A DNA stretch of 64,000 nt. Origin: Paraburkholderia sp. C35 (GTDB lineage: Bacteria; Pseudomonadota; Gammaproteobacteria; Burkholderiales; Burkholderiaceae). Location of the stretch: positions 1 through 64,000 of the forward strand of contig NZ_QBUY01000006.1 of the NCBI RefSeq assembly GCF_003121405.1. Reading direction: 5' to 3'. The notes beneath the pieces are model-generated. The model saw only the letters and a program-made list of their open reading frames with translations, made no database searches and was not told where the DNA came from. Below are positions 1-7,976 of this stretch, piece after piece. The translations under genes were made by a program, and so were the position numbers. How positions within the stretch are numbered: position 1 is the first letter of the stretch; each line of letters starts with the position of its first letter.

Positions 1-35
1 CCCCCCCACAATCACACCCCCACCCCCTCGGGGAT

Positions 36-68
36 GGGGGCTCGGAGATGGTGGGGGGCTCGGAGATG
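36..68. repeat. two-copy 18-bp tandem repeat beside a C-rich tract
   Basis: A 15-base unit, GGGGGCTCGGAGATG, occurs at 36-50 and again at 54-68, giving a period of 18. It sits directly after a run of C-rich sequence (1-30), just downstream of the lipoprotein gene that ends at 89 on the minus strand. The function is unknown; it may be slippage-prone intergenic sequence. Confidence 0.6.
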
Positions 69-88
69 AAAAAAAGAGACAGCTGCAC

Positions 89-532
89 TCACTTGCCCGC
101 GGCAGGGCCAGAGGTCACGTGCTCGAGAAACGTGTGGCCCGGTCCATACACAGAACTTGTAATCGACGCAGCGTCTTTGGGTGCGACAGGCTTACCGGCC
201 TTGTCCACCGAGACCGTCTCGATCTCGACCACGGGAATGCACCATGCTGCCTGTTCCCGCTCACTCGGATTCCCCCTTGCATCGCTGCAGCGGAATGTGA
301 ACGAGTCCGGAAAATCAGCAGCCTTCAAGGTTTCCGTCGAGCCGTTCCACGCGTACCTGATGTTGATCGAGCCCGGATGCGGCTTGTGCGGATCCTGCGC
401 ACCGGGTGGAATGGAACTGGACATACTGTTGGCTCCCAAAGTGCCTGCGCAACCGCACACGAGCAACGCGCTCACGGCAACGACTGCCGAGTGATGGAAA
501 ATTCTATTTAGCAATCTTGTCGAAGTAGTCAT
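89..532 (-). CDS. lipoprotein, candidate immunity protein for the VgrG effector
   Basis: A 147-residue protein. Residues 1-28 form a type II signal peptide (TRLLNR, then a hydrophobic stretch, then the lipobox V-C-G-C with Cys28 as the lipidation site), so it should be anchored in the periplasm or outer membrane. The ATG at 532 is chosen because it places the signal peptide at the N terminus; the frame stays open further upstream only as read-through into vgrG. The start overlaps the vgrG 3' end by 29 bp, so the two are translationally linked. No enzymatic motif was seen. A periplasmic lipoprotein immediately after a VgrG that carries a putative peptidase domain is the expected position for an immunity protein, but this is inference from context only. 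Confidence 0.72.
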   Translation of the reverse strand: MTTSTRLLNRIFHHSAVVAVSALLVCGCAGTLGANSMSSSIPPGAQDPHKPHPGSINIRYAWNGSTETLKAADFPDSFTFRCSDARGNPSEREQAAWCIPVVEIETVSVDKAGKPVAPKDAASITSSVYGPGHTFLEHVTSGPAAGK

Positions 533-3500
533 AACGGGCTGGATAGCGTTTTCGTCCTTCCTGCTCACAAGGCGTCCCCTTGCTTGACCAGTACATATTG
601 GCCGATTCGGCGAAATCCTCGGTTGGATTGTTCGCGCCATACGCCGATGGCGGCTTGCCGTCACTGGCGATGGCATCCAGATAACGCTGCTTCGATGCAG
701 CGTCCTTCCAGAGCGTTTCGCTCCAGAGATGACCGGTTTCATGCGTCATCGTACTGTCGATGTATTGCTGCGGAATCGTCTTCCAGTCTTTCCACGGATA
801 AAACGCAACGCCCTGCGAGACGCTAGCCGTTGCCGCCGAATAGAAATCAGGTTTGTTGTAAATTTTCTGCCACGCGGCATCCTGAGGGTTCGGCGCCGGA
901 TTGATCGACACGCGACTCAGGTGCTCGAGTTGTTGCGACGGCACAGTCTCCAACGCCTTCGAGATCGACTGCGGGTCTGGCAGCGCCGAACCAGCAGGTG
1001 AGCCAGCCTTCGGCACCAGAATATCGAGCGGATGATCATTCACCATCGCGTGATACTGCGTCGCGTTCTGCACGCCGCCGCCCGGAAACTGGAACTTCGC
1101 GTCCTTGCCGGCATCTAGCGTAACGGTGTTTTTCTTCGTGTAGAAGTCGCTCGGTGCGTCGATGCGGCCTTTTGAACCGTCGAGATATGAACAGTCCGGC
1201 GCAGCTGTTGCACCCGGTGCAGCCGAAGCCACTTCGACTTCCTCGCTGCTCAGCCACTCGTCCTTTTCCATCCACACATGCACGTCTTCCGACTCGCGCG
1301 TAAAGAAGCGCGCACCCTGGCCAACACTGTCCGTCACGCCGCTAGCGAGCACAGTGCCGGATGCATCGGTGACGTAGTACGGCGTATTCCCCCAAACATG
1401 GCTCGCACCATTCGCCTGAGCGTCTTGTGAAATAGCGTCAAGCCCCGACATGTCTACCTTGTTGCTGTAGCGCTTCATGTCGGAAGGAATCGGCAAAGAC
1501 TGCAACGGATATGACTGCTGCGTCGGGCCGCTGAACTGATGCTGGCCTCCCTTGATATCTATCATGCCCGGCGCGTGGATTTCGATGTTGCCGCCCTTGA
1601 TGCGAATATACGCGCCGCCCGACGTCAGGAGAATTTCCTGCTGCGCCGCCGCTTCGATGTTCCCGGTTGCCGATATCAGCTTCACGCTTTTCTGTGCAGT
1701 CACTTCGATATTGTCCGAGTGCGCCTGCACTTCGACTTTGCCTTTGGCGGCAAAGAGCTTTGCGCCCGCATTCTGCGCAAAGAGACTGATCTTCTGTGCG
1801 ACGCTCGCCACCAACGATCCACCTGTCGCGAGATACGTGCTCTGCCCGCTGACAAGATTGACGTGCTGATCGGCCGATGCATGCAGCGATTGCTGGGTCG
1901 CCAGGCCAATCCCCGCAGGACTGGCCAACAACATGGCCGACTCTGCAAAACCGTTGGCGTTTCCTGTTCCGCCACCCGCAGTCAATCCATTTGATGCCGC
2001 GCCCGCCACGTTCTTCTGTGTTGCATCGCTGAACGACTTCAAGGCGTCGGAACCGTCCTTCAGGCTCTCCGCCTGATGCGTTTCGCTTGCCGACGACATA
2101 CTCCCGATCACGCCATGCGCCTGCGTCAGTTGCTGAAGCGGCTCGCTAGTATCCATCTGCTGGCTGGTTGCGCTTTTTGCATACGTTGTCACGTACAGGC
2201 CTTTCGACGCGCGCACCGCGCCGTACTGGTCCGTACCGAGATCGAACCCGCTACCCAGATATGCGCCTCGCGCATTGCCGTTCTGCGCGATCAGATAGCC
2301 CAGTTGCAAAAAGCTGTTCGCGCTGCTGCTATACAGTTGCACGCGGTTCTGGCCTGTCGCATCGTCCATCACCATCTGGTTATAGCCGCTGCCGCCGAAT
2401 TCCTTCGACCGGTGTCCCGACAGCAATCCATTCGAATGCCATTGCGGCGCGTTAGCGCCGTTATATGCGCGCCCAACGGCAATCGGACGGTCGCAATCGC
2501 CATCGATGTAATCGATCAATACTTCTTCGCCCACACGCGGAAGATGCACGCCGCCGTATCCGCTACCCGTGTCCGATTGTGCGACGCGCACCCAGCACGA
2601 CGCGCGTTCGTCACCATTATTTAGCCGGTCCCAGATGAAGCGCACCTTGATGCGGTTCAGTTCGTCGGTGTAGACCTCTTCATCCTGCGGACCGACGACG
2701 ATCGCCGATTCCATCTGCACTTGTGGCTTAAGGTGATCGAACGGGCTGCGATAAGGCACATTTGTACGCTGCGCCTCGATTTCGATGCGATAGAAACCAT
2801 TACTGCCGTTTGCCGGTTTCACGTTGACAGCACCGTCGCCCTCATGGCTCCCGCGCACGGCCGCCAGCGCATCCTCCAGGCTGTGCGGAAACACGGGTGC
2901 ACCACTGGAAGCGGGAAGATTGTTTTCGATCGTCCATACTGTCTCGATGACTGCGAACTCGCGTTCGCCGGCAGGATCACGATCATGATCCGGATGGCCG
3001 CCAAGGGTGAAGCGCCGCCCCGCATCCATATTGCGCACGCCGCCTGCGCCATGAAAACGTTTCGCGCGAGACTCCCACTCTTCCATGCGGATGCGCGACA
3101 GCGCATCGCCGCGATTCTGCTGTCCATACGTGTAGGCGCCCGTATATTCGTAGACCTCGGCCTGCGCGGGCAACGTCCCCTGGTTGGGCATGGTGGGCGT
3201 ACTCGTGCCCTTTGCATTGTGGGCGCTCGACGGACTCTTGTAGTCGAACGTGCGCGTCGTGAGCAAGGTGCTTTGCAGCGTTCGCGTGCCGGACCACTGC
3301 GTGAGCGCATCCGTCTCGCTGTTCGTGCCGGCCCGGTAGAAACTGACCGTCTGTGGCGACAAGGCGTCAAAGGTGGACAGCGTGTCCGTGATCACGAGCG
3401 TGTGCGACTTGCCATCCTTGCCCTGCTCCCAGAAGCCATACAGGCCTTCCGTTTCCAGCAGCCTGTGTACGAAGTTCCAGTCGAACTCATGCTGGCGGCA

Positions 3501-3977
3501 ATACGAACGGACGGGCAAGGCTTTCGACAGCGCGAAGCGGAACCACCCTTGCGCCTGTGGATGTGCGTTGAACACATCGCTGATGATCTGTTCCGCGCTC
3601 ACGTCTTGCCATATGCGCTGGTCGCGCCGAAACTTAAGGAAATGCATCCACGAAGCAAAACCGATCTGATAGCCAGTCAATGCACCGTCGGAGCCGAGCC
3701 TGCGCGCCGTATGCACATAACCATTACGCGGCGCATAAGTGCGATCTGACTGCAGGACCCATAGCGTGACTGGTTGCGCAATCAGTTTCTTCAGTTCGAT
3801 ATCAGGCGAAGTCGAAATGACATCGACGGTGAATTCGTAATGGCGCCCAATACGCGAACTCCCGACAACGCGTTGCGGTAAAAGAATATTGTTTCCGAGC
3901 GGCGTATCCAGCTTCACGAGGCGGTCGCCTTGCGCCACTCCGCCAGAGATAGCAGCGATTATGTCCAGCGCCCCCAT
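504..3977 (-). CDS. vgrG: type VI secretion VgrG spike with C-terminal HExxH metallopeptidase-like extension
   Basis: A 1157-residue protein, far longer than a plain VgrG of about 600-700. Residues 1 to about 400 match the gp27-like Vgr region, about 435-525 the gp5 OB-fold (WVRVAQSDTGSGYGG, then LPRVGEEVLIDYIDGDCDRP), and about 690-860 a DUF2345-type repetitive beta region. The remaining 300 residues are an extension carrying H1079-E-T-G-H1083 and a downstream N-P-T-E1120-D-F-A-E1124, a layout typical of zinc metallopeptidases (HExxH plus a later Glu). It is thus probably an evolved VgrG that delivers a peptidase toxin, like P. aeruginosa VgrG2b. The start is ATG with AGAGG upstream. No other T6SS structural gene lies in the window, so it is an orphan spike gene. 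Confidence 0.93.
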   Translation of the reverse strand: MGALDIIAAISGGVAQGDRLVKLDTPLGNNILLPQRVVGSSRIGRHYEFTVDVISTSPDIELKKLIAQPVTLWVLQSDRTYAPRNGYVHTARRLGSDGALTGYQIGFASWMHFLKFRRDQRIWQDVSAEQIISDVFNAHPQAQGWFRFALSKALPVRSYCRQHEFDWNFVHRLLETEGLYGFWEQGKDGKSHTLVITDTLSTFDALSPQTVSFYRAGTNSETDALTQWSGTRTLQSTLLTTRTFDYKSPSSAHNAKGTSTPTMPNQGTLPAQAEVYEYTGAYTYGQQNRGDALSRIRMEEWESRAKRFHGAGGVRNMDAGRRFTLGGHPDHDRDPAGEREFAVIETVWTIENNLPASSGAPVFPHSLEDALAAVRGSHEGDGAVNVKPANGSNGFYRIEIEAQRTNVPYRSPFDHLKPQVQMESAIVVGPQDEEVYTDELNRIKVRFIWDRLNNGDERASCWVRVAQSDTGSGYGGVHLPRVGEEVLIDYIDGDCDRPIAVGRAYNGANAPQWHSNGLLSGHRSKEFGGSGYNQMVMDDATGQNRVQLYSSSANSFLQLGYLIAQNGNARGAYLGSGFDLGTDQYGAVRASKGLYVTTYAKSATSQQMDTSEPLQQLTQAHGVIGSMSSASETHQAESLKDGSDALKSFSDATQKNVAGAASNGLTAGGGTGNANGFAESAMLLASPAGIGLATQQSLHASADQHVNLVSGQSTYLATGGSLVASVAQKISLFAQNAGAKLFAAKGKVEVQAHSDNIEVTAQKSVKLISATGNIEAAAQQEILLTSGGAYIRIKGGNIEIHAPGMIDIKGGQHQFSGPTQQSYPLQSLPIPSDMKRYSNKVDMSGLDAISQDAQANGASHVWGNTPYYVTDASGTVLASGVTDSVGQGARFFTRESEDVHVWMEKDEWLSSEEVEVASAAPGATAAPDCSYLDGSKGRIDAPSDFYTKKNTVTLDAGKDAKFQFPGGGVQNATQYHAMVNDHPLDILVPKAGSPAGSALPDPQSISKALETVPSQQLEHLSRVSINPAPNPQDAAWQKIYNKPDFYSAATASVSQGVAFYPWKDWKTIPQQYIDSTMTHETGHLWSETLWKDAASKQRYLDAIASDGKPPSAYGANNPTEDFAESANMYWSSKGTPCEQEGRKRYPARYDYFDKIAK

Positions 3978-4150
3978 AACGCCTCTTATTTTTCCCCAAT
4001 TGAATGCGCGTGATTCTACAAAAAAACAGATGAATAAAACATCTAACTCACTTTTTAATTTCTATATGCCAATCGAATCATATTGAATTGACAATTGACA
4101 TTTAATACATTGGGTCAATCATTACCGGATTAAAACTGAAAGACGGTAAT
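3978..4150. other. AT-rich leader upstream of vgrG
   Basis: About 170 bases that are clearly AT-rich compared with the GC-rich surroundings (runs such as AAAAAAAC, TTTTTAATTT and repeated ATTGACA words). This must contain the vgrG promoter. Such AT-rich upstream zones are common in horizontally acquired effector loci and would suit silencing by a nucleoid protein of the H-NS/MvaT type. That is inference; no promoter box was assigned. Confidence 0.5.
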
Positions 4151-4154
4151 TTTT

Positions 4155-4280
4155 ATGTACTCGATACGGGTATCGGGCCAAAAGCCCGATCACGAAAACG
4201 TGTCGGGCCTCGTCTACGATGTCGCGACGGGCAAGGTGGAAGTCGTGGTCCCACCGGGACCTTTGCGCGAGGAAGCGTGA
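4155..4280 (+). pseudogene. 3' remnant resembling the C terminus of a beta-carbonic anhydrase
   Basis: From the ATG at 4155 the frame gives 41 residues. The last 28 (from 4194) include V-S-G-L-V-Y-D-V-A-T-G-K-V-E-V and then P-P-G-P, ending in TGA at 4278-4280. The [VG]-x-G-x-V-Y-D-V-x-T-G-K pattern is what the last strand of beta-class carbonic anhydrases looks like. There is no upstream coding sequence and the active-site Cys/His region is absent, so this cannot be a working enzyme. It is most likely a gene tail left where the vgrG region was inserted or rearranged. The family assignment is from memory of the motif and is moderate. Confidence 0.45.
4172..4190. repeat. 7-bp stem inverted repeat
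   Basis: ATCGGGC (4172-4178) and GCCCGAT (4184-4190) flank a CAAAA loop, followed at once by a second small palindrome CACG-AAAA-CGTG (4191-4202). There is no T-tract, so it is not a convincing terminator. It lies at the edge of the gene remnant. Confidence 0.5.
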
Positions 4281-4319
4281 GATGAAAGAGACCGCCGCCT
4301 TTCAGGCGAGGGCCGCGAA

Positions 4320-4907
4320 TCAAAGCTCAAACCTGTCCCGCGTCGTCACATAGTCGCTCGCGCCGAAGCGCCCCACCGGGAAGTAGTGCTGCAACCTGAC
4401 GCGCCACGCTTCCCGGTCGATCAATTCATCGCGCGCGTGCAGCATCAGCACCTTGCCGATAAAGATATGGCGGCTCGCCGTTTCAAGCGTTTCCCAAAGC
4501 TCGCATTCGAACGCAACAGGCGCCTGCGCGATGCGCGGCGGCCTGACGCGCGTCGAAGGCACTGCCGTGAAACCCACGGCATCGAGCTCGCTGACATCCG
4601 GGGCAAAGCGTTCGCCACAACGATGCATCTGCTGCGCAATCGCTTCGTCGGCGAGATGTACGACGAACTGCTTCTCACGCGGAATATTCACCGCCGTGTC
4701 CTTGAGCGTGCCGTCCGCGAGCCGGTTGATGCTGATCATCACGATAGGCGGCTCTTCACCCAGCATGTTGAACATCGAGAACGGCGCGGCATTCACAGTG
4801 CCGTCTGCACCGAGCGTGGTCACGAGCGCGATGGGCCGAGGCACGATCAGACTCGCCATCAGCTTGTAGCGCTGGTATTCGGTGATCGATTCGAAGTCGA
4901 TTTCCAT
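4320..4907 (-). CDS. flavin reductase-like FMN-binding split-barrel protein
   Basis: A 195-residue protein of the flavin reductase-like (DIM6/NTAB) split-barrel family: N-terminal L-M-A-S-L-I-V-P-R-P-I-A-L-V-T-T-x-G-x-D-G-x-x-N-A-A-P-F-S-x-F pattern, then I-S-I-N-R, and a C-terminal strand region. Such proteins bind FMN and either supply reduced flavin to a monooxygenase or act on small substrates. The ATG at 4907 is used because it lies one base after the stop of the preceding GntR gene; the longer open frame merely runs back into that gene. It is the third gene of a GntR/deacetylase/flavin-reductase operon. The partner oxygenase, if any, is not adjacent. Confidence 0.85.
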   Translation of the reverse strand: MEIDFESITEYQRYKLMASLIVPRPIALVTTLGADGTVNAAPFSMFNMLGEEPPIVMISINRLADGTLKDTAVNIPREKQFVVHLADEAIAQQMHRCGERFAPDVSELDAVGFTAVPSTRVRPPRIAQAPVAFECELWETLETASRHIFIGKVLMLHARDELIDREAWRVRLQHYFPVGRFGASDYVTTRDRFEL

Positions 4908-4908
4908 A

Positions 4909-5655
4909 TCACTCCATCGCCGTTTGCCGTTCAGGTTCTTCGATGCCGAGCAGTTGCGCAAGCCGCTTCTTGCCCGGCATGCGCGAGGTTTCGATGCGCG
5001 CCTCAAGGCTTTGCAGATGCGCCATCATGTGTGCAATCGCGCCGTTGGCATCGCGTGCCTCGAGGCAATCGAGAATCGCCGTGTGCTCGTCGTGCTCGCA
5101 CGGCGCGTTGCCTACGGGTTCATACGCGCCCACGATCAGCGAGCAACGCGAGATCAGTTCGGTCAGATAGCGCTCGAGAATCGCATTGCCCGCCAGCGCC
5201 GCGATCCGCAGATGAAACTCGCTCGCGAGCCGCGCCCACGACGGTTGATCGAAACGATGCATGGCCACGTGCTCATCGGCGAGTTGCTGGCGCAATTCGG
5301 CAATCTGCTCGACGCTCGCGCGCTGCGCCGCCAGTTCGACCAGCGCCCGTTCGACCCCGCGCCGCGCCTCGAAGATCTCGCGCGTCTCTTCGCGCGTCGG
5401 TTGCGCGATCACGGCGCCCTTGTTCGGACGCAATACGACAATGCCGTCATGCGCGAGCTTCTCCAGCGCGCGCCGCACCACCGCGCGCCCCACGCCGAAC
5501 AGCGTGCATAACTCCGGCTCAGGCAGTTTGGTGCCGGGCGTGAGCCTGCGATTGAGCACGCCTTCGAAGATCGATTGATAGATGCGGCTCTCCACATCCG
5601 GCCGCTCGCTCTTTCCGGGCTTCTCTCGCTTGATGTCCATCGGCGCGGCGCTCAT
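4909..5655 (-). CDS. GntR-family (FCD) transcriptional regulator
   Basis: A 248-residue regulator. The N-terminal winged helix covers residues about 18-85 (I-Y-Q-S-I-F-E-G-V-L then L-P-E-P-E-L-C, G-V-G-R-A-V-V-R-R-A-L-E-K-L). The C-terminal all-helical FCD ligand domain (about 95-225) has the metal/effector-binding His-rich surface (E-F-H, H-D-E-H). The ATG at 5655 overlaps the stop of the deacetylase gene by 4 bp (ATGA), which fixes the start and shows co-transcription. It probably controls this operon and the divergent ABC importer in response to the transported compound or a breakdown product. Confidence 0.9.
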   Translation of the reverse strand: MSAAPMDIKREKPGKSERPDVESRIYQSIFEGVLNRRLTPGTKLPEPELCTLFGVGRAVVRRALEKLAHDGIVVLRPNKGAVIAQPTREETREIFEARRGVERALVELAAQRASVEQIAELRQQLADEHVAMHRFDQPSWARLASEFHLRIAALAGNAILERYLTELISRCSLIVGAYEPVGNAPCEHDEHTAILDCLEARDANGAIAHMMAHLQSLEARIETSRMPGKKRLAQLLGIEEPERQTAME

Positions 5656-6587
5656 GCGGCTTGCGCCGCCGCGCGCACGGCCTCGTCTGCATGACGCGCA
5701 ATCGCGCCGGGTGTCGTCAGCCAGATATCGTCGCGCGCGCGGGCAATATGTGCGAGCGCACGCCGCAAATGCCGCAGCCGGTACGGCTGGCCAACGATAT
5801 ACGGATGCAGCGCAATGCCCATCACCAGCGCCTGCGGCCCACGCGCGGCCTGTTCGAGCATCTCGTCGAACTGGTCGATGATCATATCCGCGAAGTCGCG
5901 CATGTCCATCTGCCGCGCCATGATCATGGGAAGATCGTTCAGTTCCTGCGGATAGGGAACCGACCAGAGCGAACCGTGCTTCGTTTGCATGCGTATAGGC
6001 CGGTCGTCGTGGCACCAGTTGAGCGTGTAGCGATAACCCGTCTGCGCGAGCAGGTCCGGCGTGCGGTGCGATTCGGAGATCCATGGCGACAGCCATCCCG
6101 ACGGCGCCGCGCCCGATTGCTCAAGCATGCGCGCCTGGCAATGGGCCAGCAGCGCGCGTTCGCCGTCTTCATCCAGATCGCTCTGACGCTGCGCGTTGGT
6201 GTGACCGTGCGCAATCAGTTCGTCGCCGCGCGCGACGCACGCTTCGATCAGCGCCGGACAATGCTCGTACAGCGATGTATTGATCAGCGTACCCGCAGGC
6301 ATATCGAGCGCATCGAACAGTTCGATACAGCGCCACGCGCCCACACGATTGCCGTACTCGCGCCAGCTGAAGTTCAGCACGTCGGGCTGCGGCGAGAGCG
6401 GCCCGAGTGCCGCGCCCAGCCCTTCTCCGAATGCAAAGTGTTCGAGGTTGAAGCCGAGATACACCGCGAGCCGCGAGCCGTTCGGCCAGTCATAGGTATC
6501 GCCCTCGTGTATCGCCTGATAGCCGAAGCGGCCATGTGTGGTCAGTGGGCCGAAAGAACCGCCCGGCTCGCGCTTGAAGTCGTTCAT
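5652..6587 (-). CDS. polysaccharide deacetylase-fold hydrolase, PuuE/allantoinase-like
   Basis: A 311-residue NodB-fold protein. It has the beginning typical of PuuE-like enzymes (L-x-V-Y-L-G-F-N-L-E-H-F), G-N-R-V-G-A-W-R as the entry to the barrel, E-L-I-A-H-G-H-T-N-A-Q as the H-x-H segment, and the S-P-x-x-S-E-S-H-R-T-P-D-L-L region. Members of this branch hydrolyse cyclic amides such as allantoin rather than polysaccharide. ATG 6587 is preferred over an in-frame TTG two codons upstream. It is first in an operon with the GntR regulator and flavin reductase, and divergent from an ABC importer, so it probably opens or deacylates the imported nitrogen compound. The substrate is not determinable here. 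Confidence 0.8.
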   Translation of the reverse strand: MNDFKREPGGSFGPLTTHGRFGYQAIHEGDTYDWPNGSRLAVYLGFNLEHFAFGEGLGAALGPLSPQPDVLNFSWREYGNRVGAWRCIELFDALDMPAGTLINTSLYEHCPALIEACVARGDELIAHGHTNAQRQSDLDEDGERALLAHCQARMLEQSGAAPSGWLSPWISESHRTPDLLAQTGYRYTLNWCHDDRPIRMQTKHGSLWSVPYPQELNDLPMIMARQMDMRDFADMIIDQFDEMLEQAARGPQALVMGIALHPYIVGQPYRLRHLRRALAHIARARDDIWLTTPGAIARHADEAVRAAAQAA

Positions 6588-6651
6588 TGTCAAATATTAA
6601 TGACCCGGTTTGGTTAGGTTGTGCCCCAATCCGAACGGAACCTGCACTGCG

Positions 6652-6709
6652 ATTGCACACGGAACGCCTTCGCAAGTGCTGACGATCGAGGTGCGCAATC
6701 GTGTGCAAT
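6652..6709. promoter_or_regulatory. 10-bp inverted half-sites in the divergent promoter region
   Basis: ATTGCACACG (6652-6661) and its exact complement CGTGTGCAAT (6700-6709) face each other across 38 bases in the 287-bp gap between the deacetylase (starts 6587) and the ABC ATPase (starts 6875). A related word, GTGCGCAAT, starts at 6691. The position suits binding by the linked GntR protein to two sites, with or without a loop. No test of this was possible. Confidence 0.4.
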
Positions 6710-6874
6710 ATGCGCGCCAACCTGTCGACACGCGTTGCCAGGCGGCATTGCGGCATGCGTGCGCTGTCCCGCGCATCACGAATGGCATATGACTTGCAGA
6801 AGCTGCGCGCTGCATGTGTCGTGCGCCGCAAGTTCGCTGTACTCCATTCGTGCCTCTCTACAGGACAGACCTTC

Positions 6875-7930
6875 ATGGTTCAGCCGGCATCAACCGTGGT
6901 TCATGCAAGCCCAGCCGACATCGAGCTCGTGCACGTTTCGAAGCGTTATGGCGATTCGGTCGCCGTCGATGCCATCGATCTGCGCATACCCGGCGGCGCT
7001 TACTGCTGCCTGCTCGGTCCGTCCGGCTGCGGCAAGACCTCGACGCTGCGCATGATCGCGGGTCACGAATGGGTCTCCGAAGGCGATGTGCTGATCGGCG
7101 GACGCAACGTGACGCGCGAGCAACCGGCTGCACGCGGCACCGCGATGGTGTTTCAGAGCTACGCGCTCTTTCCGCATCTCTCAGCCCTCGACAACGTCGC
7201 GTTCAGCCTCAAGATGCGCGGCGTCGCCAAGGAAGCACGCAGAAAACGCGCGGGCGAACTGCTAGAACTCGTCGCGATGTCGGCCTATGCGAACCGCAAA
7301 CCGTCCCAGCTATCGGGCGGCCAGCAGCAACGTGTCGCACTTGCGCGCGCGTTGCTCAACGAACCGCGCTGCCTGTTGCTCGACGAACCGCTCTCCGCGC
7401 TCGATCCGTTCCTGCGCGTGCAGATGCGCGCCGAACTGAAGCGCTGGCAGAAAGAACTCGGCATCACTTTCGTGCACGTCACGCATTCGCAGGAAGAAGC
7501 GATGGCACTCGCCGATCTCGTCGTCGTGATGAGCCACGGCCATATCGAGCAAACCGGCACGCCCTTCGAAGTCTTCAACCGCCCACGCACCGAATTCGTT
7601 GCGCGCTTTCTCGGCGGCCATAACGTGCTCGGTGCGGGCAGCGGCCTGTTCACCGTGCGCGCCGACCGTTTGCGCATCGCGCCGCAAGGCGTGACGCCCG
7701 GCACGAGTGCGGGAGAAGGCGGCCTGAGCCGCATCGGTGGACTGGCTTGCAAGGTGCGCGAAGCGGAGTACCAGGGCACGCATCTGCGCATCACGCTCGA
7801 TCCGCTCGATGGTTCGCCTGCGCTGATCTCGCTGATGAGCGACGCCGACTACGATCCACAACGACTCGGGCCGGACGCGCGCGTGACGGTCTGGTGGGAT
7901 GAGCAGAACGCCCATCCCCTTGCAGCCTGA
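6875..7930 (+). CDS. polyamine-type ABC transporter ATP-binding protein (PotA-like)
   Basis: A 351-residue ATPase. Walker A is G48-P-S-G-C-G-K-T55, the signature L-S-G-G-Q-Q-Q-R is at 146-153, and Walker B is L-L-L-D170-E171-P, followed by the H-loop V-T-H-S-Q-E-E-A. After residue about 240 a TOBE-type domain follows, as in spermidine/putrescine and iron ATPases. The ATG at 6875 has AGGA upstream; the frame extends further upstream but without homology-like content. It is first in a four-gene importer operon (ATPase, binding protein, two permeases). Confidence 0.92.
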   Translation: MVQPASTVVHASPADIELVHVSKRYGDSVAVDAIDLRIPGGAYCCLLGPSGCGKTSTLRMIAGHEWVSEGDVLIGGRNVTREQPAARGTAMVFQSYALFPHLSALDNVAFSLKMRGVAKEARRKRAGELLELVAMSAYANRKPSQLSGGQQQRVALARALLNEPRCLLLDEPLSALDPFLRVQMRAELKRWQKELGITFVHVTHSQEEAMALADLVVVMSHGHIEQTGTPFEVFNRPRTEFVARFLGGHNVLGAGSGLFTVRADRLRIAPQGVTPGTSAGEGGLSRIGGLACKVREAEYQGTHLRITLDPLDGSPALISLMSDADYDPQRLGPDARVTVWWDEQNAHPLAA

Positions 7931-7976
7931 AGCGTTCAACGACAACGCAACGACCATTTCCAAAGAGGAGAAAGCA

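Noticed and set aside
4172..4202. Terminator at the end of the gene remnant
   Set aside because: The two small hairpins have no T-tract and lie inside or before the remnant frame rather than after it.
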